A stretch of DNA of 64,000 nucleotides from DATAJX01 sp964601735. GTDB lineage: Bacteria; Pseudomonadota; Alphaproteobacteria; UBA2136; UBA6156. Positions 24,253 to 33,776 of the stretch are shown here, one piece after another. The stretch covers positions 13,824 through 77,823 of the forward strand of contig CAZROO010000004.1 in NCBI GenBank assembly GCA_964601735.1, read 5' to 3'. Numbering within the stretch: position 1 is the stretch's first letter; each line of letters opens with the position of its first letter. The notes beneath the pieces are model-generated. The model was not told the DNA's origin, searched no databases, and saw only the letters and a program-made list of their open reading frames with translations. A program made the position numbers and the translations under genes.

Positions 24253-26130
24253 TCAATAGGCGGAGCCTGCCCCTGCCGTCAACCTCAATTCCTGCTCCAC
24301 CAGATCGGCATCGCGGCGGAACAGTTCATTATGCAGGTTTTGAATTTGCGACAGGCGGGCCTTGAGCAGGTTCGGTTCCGCCGGGCCGGTAATGAGGCTG
24401 TTATATAAATAGGTAGCGGCCTTTTCGCGGTCCGGTTCCAGTAAGGTAAGGCGCTGCCAGCTGTAGGGATCGGCAGGTTGAATTTGTACGGCGGCGAACA
24501 GATTTTGCCTGGCGGCGGCCAACAAAACGGGGTTGCCGTGGGCCAGCAGCATATCCAGCAGGCCTATCTCGCGGCGCCATTCGGCGTAATTCCACCAGCA
24601 CAGGGCTTGGTTGAAATCGTTTTGCGCCTGCCGGAGGTTGGTTTGCGGCACCGGTTCCCCCGCCCTGGCCTGCGCCAGTACATGCTCGCCGCGCCAGACG
24701 TAGAGGGAGGGTATCGTTATCATCAGGGCCATGACCGTAAGCACGATGCCTGAGATGACAGATACTTGATTGGTGACGGGTGATTCGCGCTGGTTGCGCG
24801 GCAGGCTTTGCACCGCGCACAGGCCCAGCAGCACCGAGAGGAAAAAGGCGACCGCTGGAATGTTGGGGCTGAAATCGACCCATGCGTGTGTGCTTGCGAG
24901 TAGCAATGCGCTTAAGCCTACCGCTGGATAAACCACGCCGTTACGCCGCACTTTCAATCCACGGATAAAGATGCCCGCCAGCCCCACGCCAAGTGCCACC
25001 AGCAGCATGGTGGCGGGCCAGCCCATCTCCACCGCAAACTCCAGCCAACTGTTGTGGGCGTGGTCGACGCGGGCGTTTTCCGCCAACGGCAATTGCGGCG
25101 TGCGGTACAGGCGGAAGGCGGGCTCGAAACTGCCGAGGCCGGAGCCGGTCAGCGGCAGGGCTTGGGTTATTTTCCAGGTTATGGCGTAAATCGCCTGCCG
25201 CTCTCTTACCCCGGCATCGCCCTGCCCCAGGCGCTCAAGTGTTTCCTGCCCCGCGGTGTTCATGACCACGACACCGAAGCCCAGTAGCAACGGCAAGGCG
25301 GCGAGCAGAAATATCCGTGCGCCGCGCGCGGCAAAAACCAGCGCCAGATAAAAAGCCGTGAGGCCCAACCCGCACGCCAGCAGGCCGCCGCGCGAATGGC
25401 TGAGCAGCAGTGTGACGAAAATGATGAACGCGAACCCGAACCACCAGCGTCCGGGCCTGAGCACCAGCACCTGAAGTGCCTTGACGCGTTGCCAGCCCAG
25501 GGCGCGTTTGCCGCCGGGGATTTCGCCGATGCGCAAAAGGCCTGCGCCCAGGCAGGCCAGCGTGCCCAGCCCGGCGAAGGTAGCGTAGCTGTTACGGTTG
25601 ATGAAGGTGGCGGTGAGATCGTTCAGGTAGAATTTTTTAGCCTGCCAGAATACCGCTTGCGTGCCGGTGAGATGCATCAACAAGCCGTTGAGTGCGATAA
25701 ACAGTGCGGCGAGCGCTAGGCCTTTGAAGAGTTGACGGGCGGCGGTGCTGCTGCCGCCGGTTTTCCACGCCAGCAAAAACCCGGTGGCGTAGAGCCCGCC
25801 GTTGAGTAACGCGAGCAGCCCGTTTTGGGGTGTGAGGCTAATGGTGTGTGTGGTGCTTTGCAGCGGGTGCATCAGCCTGGCGAGTTGCGGCGGCAGGGGC
25901 AGAATTTGCACTGTGCCCCACAGCATCAATAGTACCCACCCCGCCAACAGCCAGCGCGGCAAATGCGGCCCGTGGGGGTTGGAGAGCATCAGCAGCGCAC
26001 CGCAAACCGACGCCATTGCGCCGCTGAACAGCGGATTATTGGCACCGAAAAACGCTGCCCCCGCCAGAGTCACGAGCGGCAGAACTACAACCGACACGCT
26101 TCGCTTAACAGGCTGAAAAATAAACGCCAT
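24253..26130 (-). CDS. O-antigen ligase / Wzy-type polymerase family membrane protein
   Basis: The 625-aa integral membrane protein has about 10-12 hydrophobic segments and the large periplasmic loop of the Wzy_C family. The conserved VDHAHNSWLEFAVEMGWPA motif is visible near residue 355. After the last membrane segment (about 490) a soluble helical tail of about 130 residues follows (NDFNQALCWWNYAEWRREIG), possibly TPR-like. It polymerises or transfers glycan repeat units on the periplasmic side. It is divergent from the polysaccharide export operon, separated by 55 bp. Confidence 0.85.
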   Translation of the reverse strand: MAFIFQPVKRSVSVVVLPLVTLAGAAFFGANNPLFSGAMASVCGALLMLSNPHGPHLPRWLLAGWVLLMLWGTVQILPLPPQLARLMHPLQSTTHTISLTPQNGLLALLNGGLYATGFLLAWKTGGSSTAARQLFKGLALAALFIALNGLLMHLTGTQAVFWQAKKFYLNDLTATFINRNSYATFAGLGTLACLGAGLLRIGEIPGGKRALGWQRVKALQVLVLRPGRWWFGFAFIIFVTLLLSHSRGGLLACGLGLTAFYLALVFAARGARIFLLAALPLLLGFGVVVMNTAGQETLERLGQGDAGVRERQAIYAITWKITQALPLTGSGLGSFEPAFRLYRTPQLPLAENARVDHAHNSWLEFAVEMGWPATMLLVALGVGLAGIFIRGLKVRRNGVVYPAVGLSALLLASTHAWVDFSPNIPAVAFFLSVLLGLCAVQSLPRNQRESPVTNQVSVISGIVLTVMALMITIPSLYVWRGEHVLAQARAGEPVPQTNLRQAQNDFNQALCWWNYAEWRREIGLLDMLLAHGNPVLLAAARQNLFAAVQIQPADPYSWQRLTLLEPDREKAATYLYNSLITGPAEPNLLKARLSQIQNLHNELFRRDADLVEQELRLTAGAGSAY

Positions 26131-26185
26131 TCTGTCCTTTACATTGTTTTATTGCCGCCATATACCACCTGTCGTTGTCTGACAA

Positions 26186-26536
26186 ATGGCAAAAATATGG
26201 GGACTCTTGATTCTTCTTGGCTTGAGCATGGGTGCTTTTGCCGCGCCTGTAGCAGACCCGCTGGCCCATATTGCTGCACTCAAAGCCCAGAGCCACGTTC
26301 TGGCCCGGCAGGCGCTGGAGGATATTCTGCGTGAGCTGGCGCGGCATCCATCCCCGGAAAACGATAAGCTGGTGACGGAACTGCTTGAGCAAAACCCCGA
26401 CCTGGTAGCCGAGATTGCCGATGCTATTGAACCCGCCGCAGGCCCCTCCCCGGCGCCGGAATTTGGAAGTGGTGAGGCTACTGCTTTTGATATTCCGCTT
26501 GAAAACCCCAACCAGATTAGCGCCAACCAGCCGTAG
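26186..26536 (+). CDS. small secreted protein at head of polysaccharide export operon
   Basis: 116 aa with a signal peptide (IWGLLILLGLSMGAFAAP), a helical middle (QSHVLARQALEDILRELARH) and a Pro-rich tail. Its stop lies 4 bp before the beta-barrel gene start. I do not recognise the family. Position suggests a periplasmic accessory of the export machinery. Confidence 0.6.
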   Translation: MAKIWGLLILLGLSMGAFAAPVADPLAHIAALKAQSHVLARQALEDILRELARHPSPENDKLVTELLEQNPDLVAEIADAIEPAAGPSPAPEFGSGEATAFDIPLENPNQISANQP

Positions 26537-26540
26537 CTTT

Positions 26541-27764
26541 ATGAAGCGCTTGTTTTTTGCCAGCCTGATTTTTGCCATGCCGGTTTGGGCCGATGGCGGC
26601 AGCGCGGTTGTTCCTGTGGGCAGCCGGATGTTGGGTGACGATGGACGTGCCGGGGTAAGGATGCGGCGTTTTCTGGTGGTTCCGCAGATTGATTTTGCAC
26701 AAGCTTACAACAGCAATATTTACGCGATGCGCGCGCACCGTAAGAGCGATTACGTCAGCACCGCGCGCCCGCAGGTGACGGCACAGAGCAACTGGAGCCG
26801 GCACGCGCTGAATGTGTTGCTGAAGGGTGAGTTCAACCGCTTTGCGGTGCATGATAAGGAAAACACCGACAACTATACTGCCGCTGTTGACGGGCGGCTG
26901 GATGTTTTGCGTCAGACCGCACTGGGTGGCGGCTTAAGCTGGGTTCGTGCGCATGAAGACCGGGGGGACCCGAATAGCCCGGCGACGGCCCTGCACCCGA
27001 CACAATACGACACCACCACCGGCAAGCTAGGTCTGTGGCGCAACCTGGGAAGGTTCAATGCACGGGTGGACGGGGAGATTAAGAATCTCGACTACAAAAA
27101 CGACCTGACCAGAGGTGGCCTGCTGGTAAACAACAACCTGCGCGACCGTACCGATTACGCGCAGGCTTTGCGGCTGGGATATCAGGCTTATCCGGGTTAT
27201 GAAATTTATACCGCGGGCACTTTGGACAACCGGGTTTATGACATCAAAGCGCCGCTCAACCGTAACAGCCGGGGCGACAGCGTGGTGGCGGGAGTGAGCC
27301 ATGATCTTTCCGGCAAGACCAAGGCAGATGCCTTTGCCGGTTACACCCACCGCAACTATGGGGTGGGGCTGCGCGACATTATAACGCCGGTTTACGGGAT
27401 GGGCCTGACCTGGAATGTGACCGATGCCAGCAGTGTGATTGCGCGCATCAGCCGCAGTATTGAGGAAACGACGCTGGCCGGCAGCACGGCTTATGTGCTT
27501 TCGGATTACGGACTTGATTACCAACACGCCTTTACCCGCCGGTTGCTGGGCACGCTGGGTGCCGAGCTTGCCAGCTACCAGTATAAAGGTTTTGGCCCGC
27601 AGCGGCGTGACGATTTGGATATTGGGCGCCTGGGATTGAGATATTCGCTGAACCGGTTGTTCAGCTTGGGCGCCGATTACACCTTTACCACCCGCGACAG
27701 CAATGCGGCGGGCGGGGATTATGTTCAACACGTGGCGATGCTGCGCCTGACGGGAAGGTTCTGA
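26541..27764 (+). CDS. outer-membrane beta-barrel protein (BBP2-like) of polysaccharide locus
   Basis: 407 aa from the ATG at 26541 with signal peptide MKRLFFASLIFAMPVWA. The rest is a series of amphipathic beta strands with alternating aromatic residues and ends in a strand with terminal Phe (VAMLRLTGRF), the usual C-terminal signature of barrels. The NSNIYA motif near the N-terminus is typical of the putative beta-barrel porin 2 family found in exopolysaccharide clusters. It probably forms an outer-membrane channel or scaffold for the glycan. It is followed by the Wza-like gene 2 bp later. Confidence 0.8.
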   Translation: MKRLFFASLIFAMPVWADGGSAVVPVGSRMLGDDGRAGVRMRRFLVVPQIDFAQAYNSNIYAMRAHRKSDYVSTARPQVTAQSNWSRHALNVLLKGEFNRFAVHDKENTDNYTAAVDGRLDVLRQTALGGGLSWVRAHEDRGDPNSPATALHPTQYDTTTGKLGLWRNLGRFNARVDGEIKNLDYKNDLTRGGLLVNNNLRDRTDYAQALRLGYQAYPGYEIYTAGTLDNRVYDIKAPLNRNSRGDSVVAGVSHDLSGKTKADAFAGYTHRNYGVGLRDIITPVYGMGLTWNVTDASSVIARISRSIEETTLAGSTAYVLSDYGLDYQHAFTRRLLGTLGAELASYQYKGFGPQRRDDLDIGRLGLRYSLNRLFSLGADYTFTTRDSNAAGGDYVQHVAMLRLTGRF

Positions 27765-27766
27765 CG

Positions 27767-28375
27767 ATGAAGAAGATTCTATTTCTCTTTTTTACCATGA
27801 TGGTTGCCACCGTTTTTGCGCAGGGTGCGCCGGACTTTTCGCAAGGCTTCACCAATCTGGGGAATAATGCCCAGCCTGCCGTTGTGACGCCGCCCGCTGC
27901 CGTCAAGCCTGATACCGGCGCCTACACGCTGGGTGGCGGCGACAAGGTGCGGATGACCGTTTTTGGCGAAGAGGATTTGACCGGCGAATACGATGTGGAC
28001 GGCACCGGCACACTGGCGCTGCCGCTGATTGGCAACGTGAACGTGAAAGGCAAAACGCTGCGGCAGGCCGAGGGCCTAATCACCGCACAGTATGCGCATG
28101 GCTACCTGGTGAACCCGCGCGTGAGTCTGGAAGTGTTGAACTTCCGGCCCTTTTTTATTTTGGGTGAGGTAAGCAGGCCGGGCAGTTACCCGTATGTGAA
28201 CGATATGACCGTCATTAATGCCGTGGCGCTGGCGGGTGGATACACGCCCCGGGCTTCGACCGGTACGGTTTACCTGCGTCGTGCCGCCGACCCGCAGCAC
28301 GGCGAAGTGGAAGTGGATGAGGCCGTCAAGGTGGGGCCGGGTGACGTTATCCGCGTTGACGAGAGGTTCTTTTAA
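27767..28375 (+). CDS. Wza/GumB-type polysaccharide export protein
   Basis: 202 aa with a signal peptide (FLFFTMMVATVFAQG). The Poly_export domain (YTLGGGDKVRMTVFGEEDLTGEYDVDGTGTLALPLIG) is followed by an SLBB domain (FFILGEVSRPGSYPYVNDMTVINAVALAGG). No lipobox Cys is present, unlike E. coli Wza, and the C-terminal membrane helix is missing, so it is the short GumB-like form. It acts in the periplasm and outer membrane with the downstream co-polymerase. Confidence 0.92.
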   Translation: MKKILFLFFTMMVATVFAQGAPDFSQGFTNLGNNAQPAVVTPPAAVKPDTGAYTLGGGDKVRMTVFGEEDLTGEYDVDGTGTLALPLIGNVNVKGKTLRQAEGLITAQYAHGYLVNPRVSLEVLNFRPFFILGEVSRPGSYPYVNDMTVINAVALAGGYTPRASTGTVYLRRAADPQHGEVEVDEAVKVGPGDVIRVDERFF

Positions 28376-30538
28376 ATGAGTTTGCTTCGGCTTTTTGTGC
28401 GTGAGCAGCTTGAGGGTGTGGAGTGGTTTTTGAACCCGACACTGGCTATGTTGCGGCGTCGCTCGGCATTGATTTTTGCAGCGACAGGGTTATGCCTTGC
28501 CGTTACCGCCGGGTTGCTGTTGTTGACGCCCAGCAAATATACGGCGCAGGCGCTACTGCAAATCAACACGCGCCATGAGCAGGTCACCAATGTGTCGGAA
28601 GTGCTTTCGAGCTTATCGTCGTCGGACCCGGCGGTGCGCACCGAAATGGATGTTTTACGCTCACGCCGGTTGGCCGCTGCGGTGATACGCAGACTGAACC
28701 TGATGCAGACCGACCCTTCCCTTAACCGCGACTCGTTTGGCGTGATGCTGCGGCATGGCCTGGCGTATTTTTTATTCCCCGGCAGCAATGAAGAAGTGGG
28801 CGGTATGCAGGCACGGCTGACGCGCGCTACCGATAATTTTATGGACAATCTTGGCGTGCGGATGCTGCCCCATTCGTTTTCGATTGTGGTGGACTACACT
28901 GCGCGCGACCCGCAACTGGCGGCGCAGGTGGCCAATGCGGTGGCGCTGGAATACCTGAACAGCCAGCTTGAAGACCGCTTTGAGGCCACCCGCCGCGCCA
29001 GCGGCTGGATTGCCGAACGCCTGAAGCAACTGCGCAACGAAGTGTACGATGCCGAGTTGGCGACGCAGAAGTTCCGCGAGTCGCACAACCTGACGCAGGC
29101 CAAAGGGATGACGCTGACCGAGCAGCAGCTTTCGGAACTCAACTCGCAACTGATTTTGGCCCGCACCCAGTTGGCCGAGGCCGAAGCCAAGCTGAGCCAG
29201 GCGCAAAGCGGTGGCGGTATTGAAACGAGTAGTGAAGTTCTGAACTCGCCACTCATCCAAAACCTGCGTGAGCAGGAAACCGAAGTGCGCCGCAAGATGA
29301 GCGACCTGGCCTCGCGCTACGGCGCCAAGCACCCGCGCATGCAGACGGTGAAAAACGAACTGGCCGACGTGCAACGCAAGATACATGAGGAGACGGTGAA
29401 GATTCAAGGCAGCCTAGGTAACGACGTTGCCGTGGCCAAGGCGCGCGTGGCGACGCTGGAAAATCAGCTGGAGGTGTTGCAGCAGAAGACCAGCCTTTCC
29501 ACCACCGCCGAAGTGCAGTTGGCCGAGCTGGAGCGTCAGGCGCAAGCCGCGCGCAGCCTGTATGAAAATTTCCTCTCCCGCAGCAAGGAACTGGCACAGA
29601 TGGATTTATCGCAGGCCGATGCGCGGATGATTTACCCGGCGGAAGCGCCTCTGTACCCCAGCCAGCCGCAACCGTGGTTATGGCTGCCGCTCGCCGCCAT
29701 GTTTGGCCTGACGCTGGGTGTTGCGCTGGCACTCCTGCTGGATGCGCTCGACAGCGGCTTCCGCACCCTTGAGCAAATGGAAAATATGACCGGTGCCCCT
29801 GCCCTGGCTTTGCTGGCTGAATTGCCGGCGAGCGAAGGTAGCTTGTTCAATTACGCGCAGCGCAAACCGAGTTCGGCTTTTGCGGAGTCGATTCGTGCGG
29901 CCCGCGCCGCGTTGCGGTTTGCCAACCCGGATAAGCCGCCGCAGGTGATTCTGGTGACCAGCAGCGTGCCAGGCGAAGGCAAAAGCCTGTTCAGCACCAG
30001 CCTGGCCCACCTTGCCGCGCTGGGCGGGCAGAAGGTGCTATTGCTGGAAACCGATCTGCGCCGTCCGACCCTGGCGCAACAATTTGTATTGAAGCCGCGG
30101 CATGGATTGGCTGAAGTGCTGGGCGGGGAAGCGGCGCTGAGTGATGCGCTGCATCAACCGCAGGGTACAAAGCTGACGGTATTGCCCGCTACCGCCTCAA
30201 ATCCGTTTGCACCGGAATTATTGGCCAGCGGCAAGATGAAAAAGCTGCTGGGTGAGCTGCGCAAGAAGTTCGATCTTATTATTCTGGACAGTCCGCCGGT
30301 GACGGCCGTGGCCGACGCCACGCTGCTGGCGGCACTGGCCGACAGCGTGTTGTTTGTGGTGCGTTGGGGCACCACGCCACGCACGGTAACAATGAAGGCG
30401 CTTGCCGCTCTGAAGGCGGCCCGTGCGCCGTTGGCGGGTTGCTTGCTGAGCCGGGTCGATTTTTCCAAACAGAAAACTTACGGATACGGCAGTGACGCCT
30501 ACACCTACAATCAGGCCCAGGCCTATTATACCGACTGA
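28376..30538 (+). CDS. Wzc/GumC-type polysaccharide co-polymerase with tyrosine autokinase
   Basis: The 720-aa protein has an N-terminal Wzz-type region with TM1 (about residues 29-51), a long periplasmic coiled-coil segment (about 180-410), TM2 (near 425-450) and a cytoplasmic BY-kinase domain. Walker A is SSVPGEGKSLFSTSLA, Walker A' is LLLETDLRRPTLA and Walker B is LIILDSPPV. A Tyr cluster ends the protein (TYGYGSDAYTYNQAQAYY). It controls chain length and export by cycles of Tyr phosphorylation. The start abuts the previous stop, and the stop overlaps the phosphatase gene. Confidence 0.95.
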   Translation: MSLLRLFVREQLEGVEWFLNPTLAMLRRRSALIFAATGLCLAVTAGLLLLTPSKYTAQALLQINTRHEQVTNVSEVLSSLSSSDPAVRTEMDVLRSRRLAAAVIRRLNLMQTDPSLNRDSFGVMLRHGLAYFLFPGSNEEVGGMQARLTRATDNFMDNLGVRMLPHSFSIVVDYTARDPQLAAQVANAVALEYLNSQLEDRFEATRRASGWIAERLKQLRNEVYDAELATQKFRESHNLTQAKGMTLTEQQLSELNSQLILARTQLAEAEAKLSQAQSGGGIETSSEVLNSPLIQNLREQETEVRRKMSDLASRYGAKHPRMQTVKNELADVQRKIHEETVKIQGSLGNDVAVAKARVATLENQLEVLQQKTSLSTTAEVQLAELERQAQAARSLYENFLSRSKELAQMDLSQADARMIYPAEAPLYPSQPQPWLWLPLAAMFGLTLGVALALLLDALDSGFRTLEQMENMTGAPALALLAELPASEGSLFNYAQRKPSSAFAESIRAARAALRFANPDKPPQVILVTSSVPGEGKSLFSTSLAHLAALGGQKVLLLETDLRRPTLAQQFVLKPRHGLAEVLGGEAALSDALHQPQGTKLTVLPATASNPFAPELLASGKMKKLLGELRKKFDLIILDSPPVTAVADATLLAALADSVLFVVRWGTTPRTVTMKALAALKAARAPLAGCLLSRVDFSKQKTYGYGSDAYTYNQAQAYYTD

Positions 30539-31314
30539 TGCTCAGCCGCCTACGCCACGCCTTGCTGACCCCCGTCATGCCGCGCTGGGAGCGGGGCGAG
30601 CTTGCGCCGGGACAGCGCGTTTATGCCATTGGCGATATTCATGGCCGTGCTGATTTATTGGTGCAATTATTGGAAAGAATCGAGGCCGATGCCAGTAACT
30701 TTGCAGGCGATGTGACGCTGGTGGTTATAGGCGACGTGATTGACCACGGGCCTCAATCGGCCGAGGTGGTGGATTTATTACAAGGGCAAATACCGACACG
30801 CTGGCAAAGCATTTTTTTGCGCGGCAACCACGAGTGGATGATGCAGCGGTTTGTCGTATCGCCGGAGGAATGGGCCCAGTGGCTGGGTTGGGGCGGCGAG
30901 GCCACGCTGGCCAGTTACGGTATAAAAGCCCGGCAGGATAATTATCGTTTACGCCCCTTGGGTGCGATTGCCGCCGAGCTTGAGCATGCGCTCGAGGTGC
31001 GTGGTCATAAACCGTTTTATCAGAATCAGCAGAACTACTGGCGCCACCAGGGATACGCTTTTGTGCATGCGGGTGTGCGTGGGGGGCTGGAATGGGAAGA
31101 GCAACTGGAAAGCGATTTGCTGATGCAGTACCGCGCCGATTTTACCGGCCATCATGATTTGCCGGAGCGGATTGTTTTTGGCCACACCATTTATGATGAG
31201 CCTCTGGTGAGCGGGCATTTTATCGGCATTGATACCGGCGCGCGGAGCAGCGGCGTTTTGACCGCCGCGGTGCTCGAAGAAAAACGGTTATCCTTTTTTC
31301 AGACGCGACCATGA
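30538..31314 (+). CDS. PPP-family (calcineurin-like) metallophosphatase
   Basis: 258 aa with all PPP motifs: GDIHG (near residue 34), GDVIDHG in place of GDxxDRG, RGNHEWM, FVHAG and FGHT. Such enzymes dephosphorylate Ser/Thr and, in bacteria, also Tyr or His. The gene starts on the last base of the BY-kinase stop (TGATG) and overlaps the next gene by ATGA. It occupies the place usually held by a low-molecular-weight tyrosine phosphatase (Wzb). Dephosphorylation of the Wzc-like kinase is a reasonable inference. Confidence 0.88.
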   Translation: MLSRLRHALLTPVMPRWERGELAPGQRVYAIGDIHGRADLLVQLLERIEADASNFAGDVTLVVIGDVIDHGPQSAEVVDLLQGQIPTRWQSIFLRGNHEWMMQRFVVSPEEWAQWLGWGGEATLASYGIKARQDNYRLRPLGAIAAELEHALEVRGHKPFYQNQQNYWRHQGYAFVHAGVRGGLEWEEQLESDLLMQYRADFTGHHDLPERIVFGHTIYDEPLVSGHFIGIDTGARSSGVLTAAVLEEKRLSFFQTRP

Positions 31315-32711
31315 ATCCTTCGGCTCCTGCCCTTTCTCCACTGAGCGGCATTGCCACTCTGGGTGTTGCGCTAAGGGTTGCCGATGGGGTTATGGTGGTG
31401 GCGCTTTCGTACCTTGCCTACGTGCTGCGTCATGGAGCCTGGCAAATGCCTGCGCCATATGTGGGCATGACTTTGCTGGGGCTTTTTTTATACGTTGGCA
31501 GCGCCGGGTTTGCCGGGCTTTACCAGCCCGCCATTCTGGAACGCGGACTTCTGGGGTTGCCGCGGCTGGCCATGGTATTGGGTGTGAGCCTGCTGGGCGT
31601 GGTGGCGGTGTTGTTCATGCTCAAGGTGTCTGACCAGTTTTCGCGCCTGTGGATGCTGGGTTGGGGCTTGGGGGTTTTTGCGGGCCTGTTTGCGTTACGG
31701 CTTTGGGCAGCGTGGTTTATAGACCGCCAATTAGACCGGGGCCGCTGGCAACGGCGCGTGGCGTTGCTGGGTGCCGGGCCTCGTGCCGAGCAACTGGTGC
31801 GGCACTTAGGCCGCCGCCATGCCGATGCCCGGCTGTTTGGGCTTTACGACCTACCCGGTGGGAGCGGCAAAACCCGCAAGCGTTTTTTCAAGGGCGACAT
31901 TGACCGCCTGGTGGCGGATGGCAAGCGTGGCTGGTTTGACGACCTGATTATTGCCATACCGCTGGACAGCATTGCCGGCAGCGAGGCGTTGCTGGACAAG
32001 CTGCACCAGATTCCGACCAACGTTTTTTATTGCCTGCCCTTGCCGCTGGCCGGCCGCATGAACCGTCAGGCACATCAGTTGGCGGGCCTGCCGCTGGCGC
32101 TGGTGTACCGGCAGCCGCTGCAGCCTCATTTGCTGGCGCTGAAGCGCGGGGTTGATATTGTGCTGGCGGCTTTGGCGCTGACGGCGGCAAGCCCGTTTAT
32201 GCTGCTGACCGCGCTGGCGGTTGCCCTTACCAGCCGGGGGCCGGTGCTGTTCAGACAACGGCGCGGTGGCTTTAACGGCGGCGAGTTTGTGATGCTCAAG
32301 TTCCGCAGCATGCGGGCGGGCAGTCACGTCAATCGCCAGGCCAGGCGCAACGACGCGCGGTTGACGCCCGTGGGTCGGTTTATCCGCCGTACCAGCCTGG
32401 ACGAACTGCCGCAACTTATCAACGTGCTGAAAGGCGACATGAGCCTGGTGGGACCCCGCCCACATGTGCCGAGCCATAACCGGCAGTATGCCAAGTCGAT
32501 TGCCCGCTATGCCGGGCGCCACAAAATACGCCCCGGCATGACCGGTTGGGCGCAGGTGCAAGGCTGGCGCGGCGAAACCGAGACGCTCGACAAGATGCGG
32601 AAACGCGTTGAGCTGGACAGTTGGTACATTGAAAACTGGAGTTTTGGACTGGACGTAAAGATTCTGCTGCTGACGCCGCTGGTGGTACTGTTCCAGCGCA
32701 ATGCACATTAA
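31311..32711 (+). CDS. polyprenyl-phosphate glycosyl-1-phosphate transferase (WcaJ/GumD-like)
   Basis: The 466-aa enzyme starts glycan assembly by moving a hexose-1-phosphate to undecaprenyl phosphate. Four membrane helices in the first 130 residues are followed by a Rossmann-like region (RVALLGAGPRAEQLVRHLG). The catalytic bacterial sugar transferase domain comes last: KRGVDIVLAALALTAASP, VLFRQRRGGFNGGEFVMLKFRSM, RRTSLDELPQLINVLKGDMSLVGPRP. It is the last gene of the export operon. No other glycosyltransferase is in this operon. Confidence 0.94.
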   Translation: MNPSAPALSPLSGIATLGVALRVADGVMVVALSYLAYVLRHGAWQMPAPYVGMTLLGLFLYVGSAGFAGLYQPAILERGLLGLPRLAMVLGVSLLGVVAVLFMLKVSDQFSRLWMLGWGLGVFAGLFALRLWAAWFIDRQLDRGRWQRRVALLGAGPRAEQLVRHLGRRHADARLFGLYDLPGGSGKTRKRFFKGDIDRLVADGKRGWFDDLIIAIPLDSIAGSEALLDKLHQIPTNVFYCLPLPLAGRMNRQAHQLAGLPLALVYRQPLQPHLLALKRGVDIVLAALALTAASPFMLLTALAVALTSRGPVLFRQRRGGFNGGEFVMLKFRSMRAGSHVNRQARRNDARLTPVGRFIRRTSLDELPQLINVLKGDMSLVGPRPHVPSHNRQYAKSIARYAGRHKIRPGMTGWAQVQGWRGETETLDKMRKRVELDSWYIENWSFGLDVKILLLTPLVVLFQRNAH

Positions 32712-32761
32712 ACCTTGAGACGAGTGACAAGCCTTTGGTAAAATGCTAAGCCGACTCCGCC

Positions 32762-32849
32762 GGAGAGGTGGCAGAGTGGTCGAATGCGGCGGTCTCGAAA
32801 ACCGTTGAGGTGAAAGCCTTCGGAGGTTCGAATCCTCTCCTCTCCGCCA
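32762..32849 (+). tRNA. tRNA-Ser (anticodon CGA)
   Basis: 88-nt class II tRNA: acceptor GGAGAGG, anticodon stem GCGGT/ACCGT with loop CTCGAAA (CGA), a long variable arm, T-arm GAGGTTCGAATCCTC and encoded CCA. Confidence 0.96.
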
Positions 32850-32963
32850 TTTCAATTATTCAGCCGCATCAGATATCGTCTGATGCGGCTTTAAAATTTC
32901 CAATAACGCCAAACCACAGCAAAACCTTGATAGCGATTTTCCCCCGGTTCATGGCGAGGGCTT

Positions 32964-33774
32964 TTACTTGTTTAATTTTGAACAGGCGTCACGCACGTCC
33001 TCAAACGCTACCTGCATGGCCGCCAGCATCTCCTCCTTACGGGCACCTGCAGGCACGGTTTCGGCCTGGGCGGCAAGGTCGGATAGGCTGAAGGCACCCA
33101 GGCTGGCGGCGGAGCCTTTAAGCCGGTGTGAGGTTTTGACCCAGGTTTCACTGCCAAAGTCGGTTTCGTTCAAGGTTTCCAGTCCCTTACTGGTATTGAC
33201 CAAGAACGTATCAAGCAAAAGAGTACGAGCGGCAGTATCGTTGCCGGTAAGGCTATCGAGAAACCCCACGTCAAGTGTGCGGTCAACTTCCACTTCCATG
33301 CTGGCACTCTCGGCTTCTGGCACCGTGCTTACCACACCACCTTGGTGCCATTTCTGCAAAATCTTCTGTAACTTCTCAACCGTTACCGGTTTGGTCAGGT
33401 AGTCGTTCATGCCTGCTGCAAGGCACGCGTCACGGTGCTCTTTCATGGCATTGGCGGTAAGCGCGATGATGGGCGATTTCGTGGCTCATGTTGGCAAGAA
33501 ATTCAGACTTTGCGTGAGTGGCTGCTTCAGCCTTATCGCGGTATTCCTCAAGCATCTTTTGATGGCTTGAAGCCCGGCCTAGCACATTAAGCCATTCTAT
33601 GATGATAAAAGGGCTGACAATTAGAACTGTCATGTCAACCCACGCATCTACTTCACCACCAAAGACAAAGTTGGTGCCAGACGACAGTAGAAGGAACAGG
33701 GTAAGAACGGCCAGGATACGTAGTTGAAACTGTACCGACTGGTGGTTCCACTTGTTAAAGACCTTGAACAACAT
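32964..33774 (-). pseudogene. hybrid histidine kinase with large internal deletion
   Basis: The 5' part (33774 to about 33485) encodes two membrane segments and a HisKA H-box (AKSEFLANMSHEI). The sequence then jumps, in a shifted frame, to the end of a receiver domain (ALTANAMKEHRDACLAAGMNDYLTKPV) and an intact HPt domain (TSHRLKGSAASLGAFSLSDLAAQAE). The ATP-binding domain and most of the receiver are missing, and the junction falls at about 33477-33483. The first frame stops at 33430. The receiver tail plus HPt (down to 32964) could still be translated from an internal start. It follows the response regulator by 2 bp. Confidence 0.85.
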
Positions 33775-33776
33775 AG

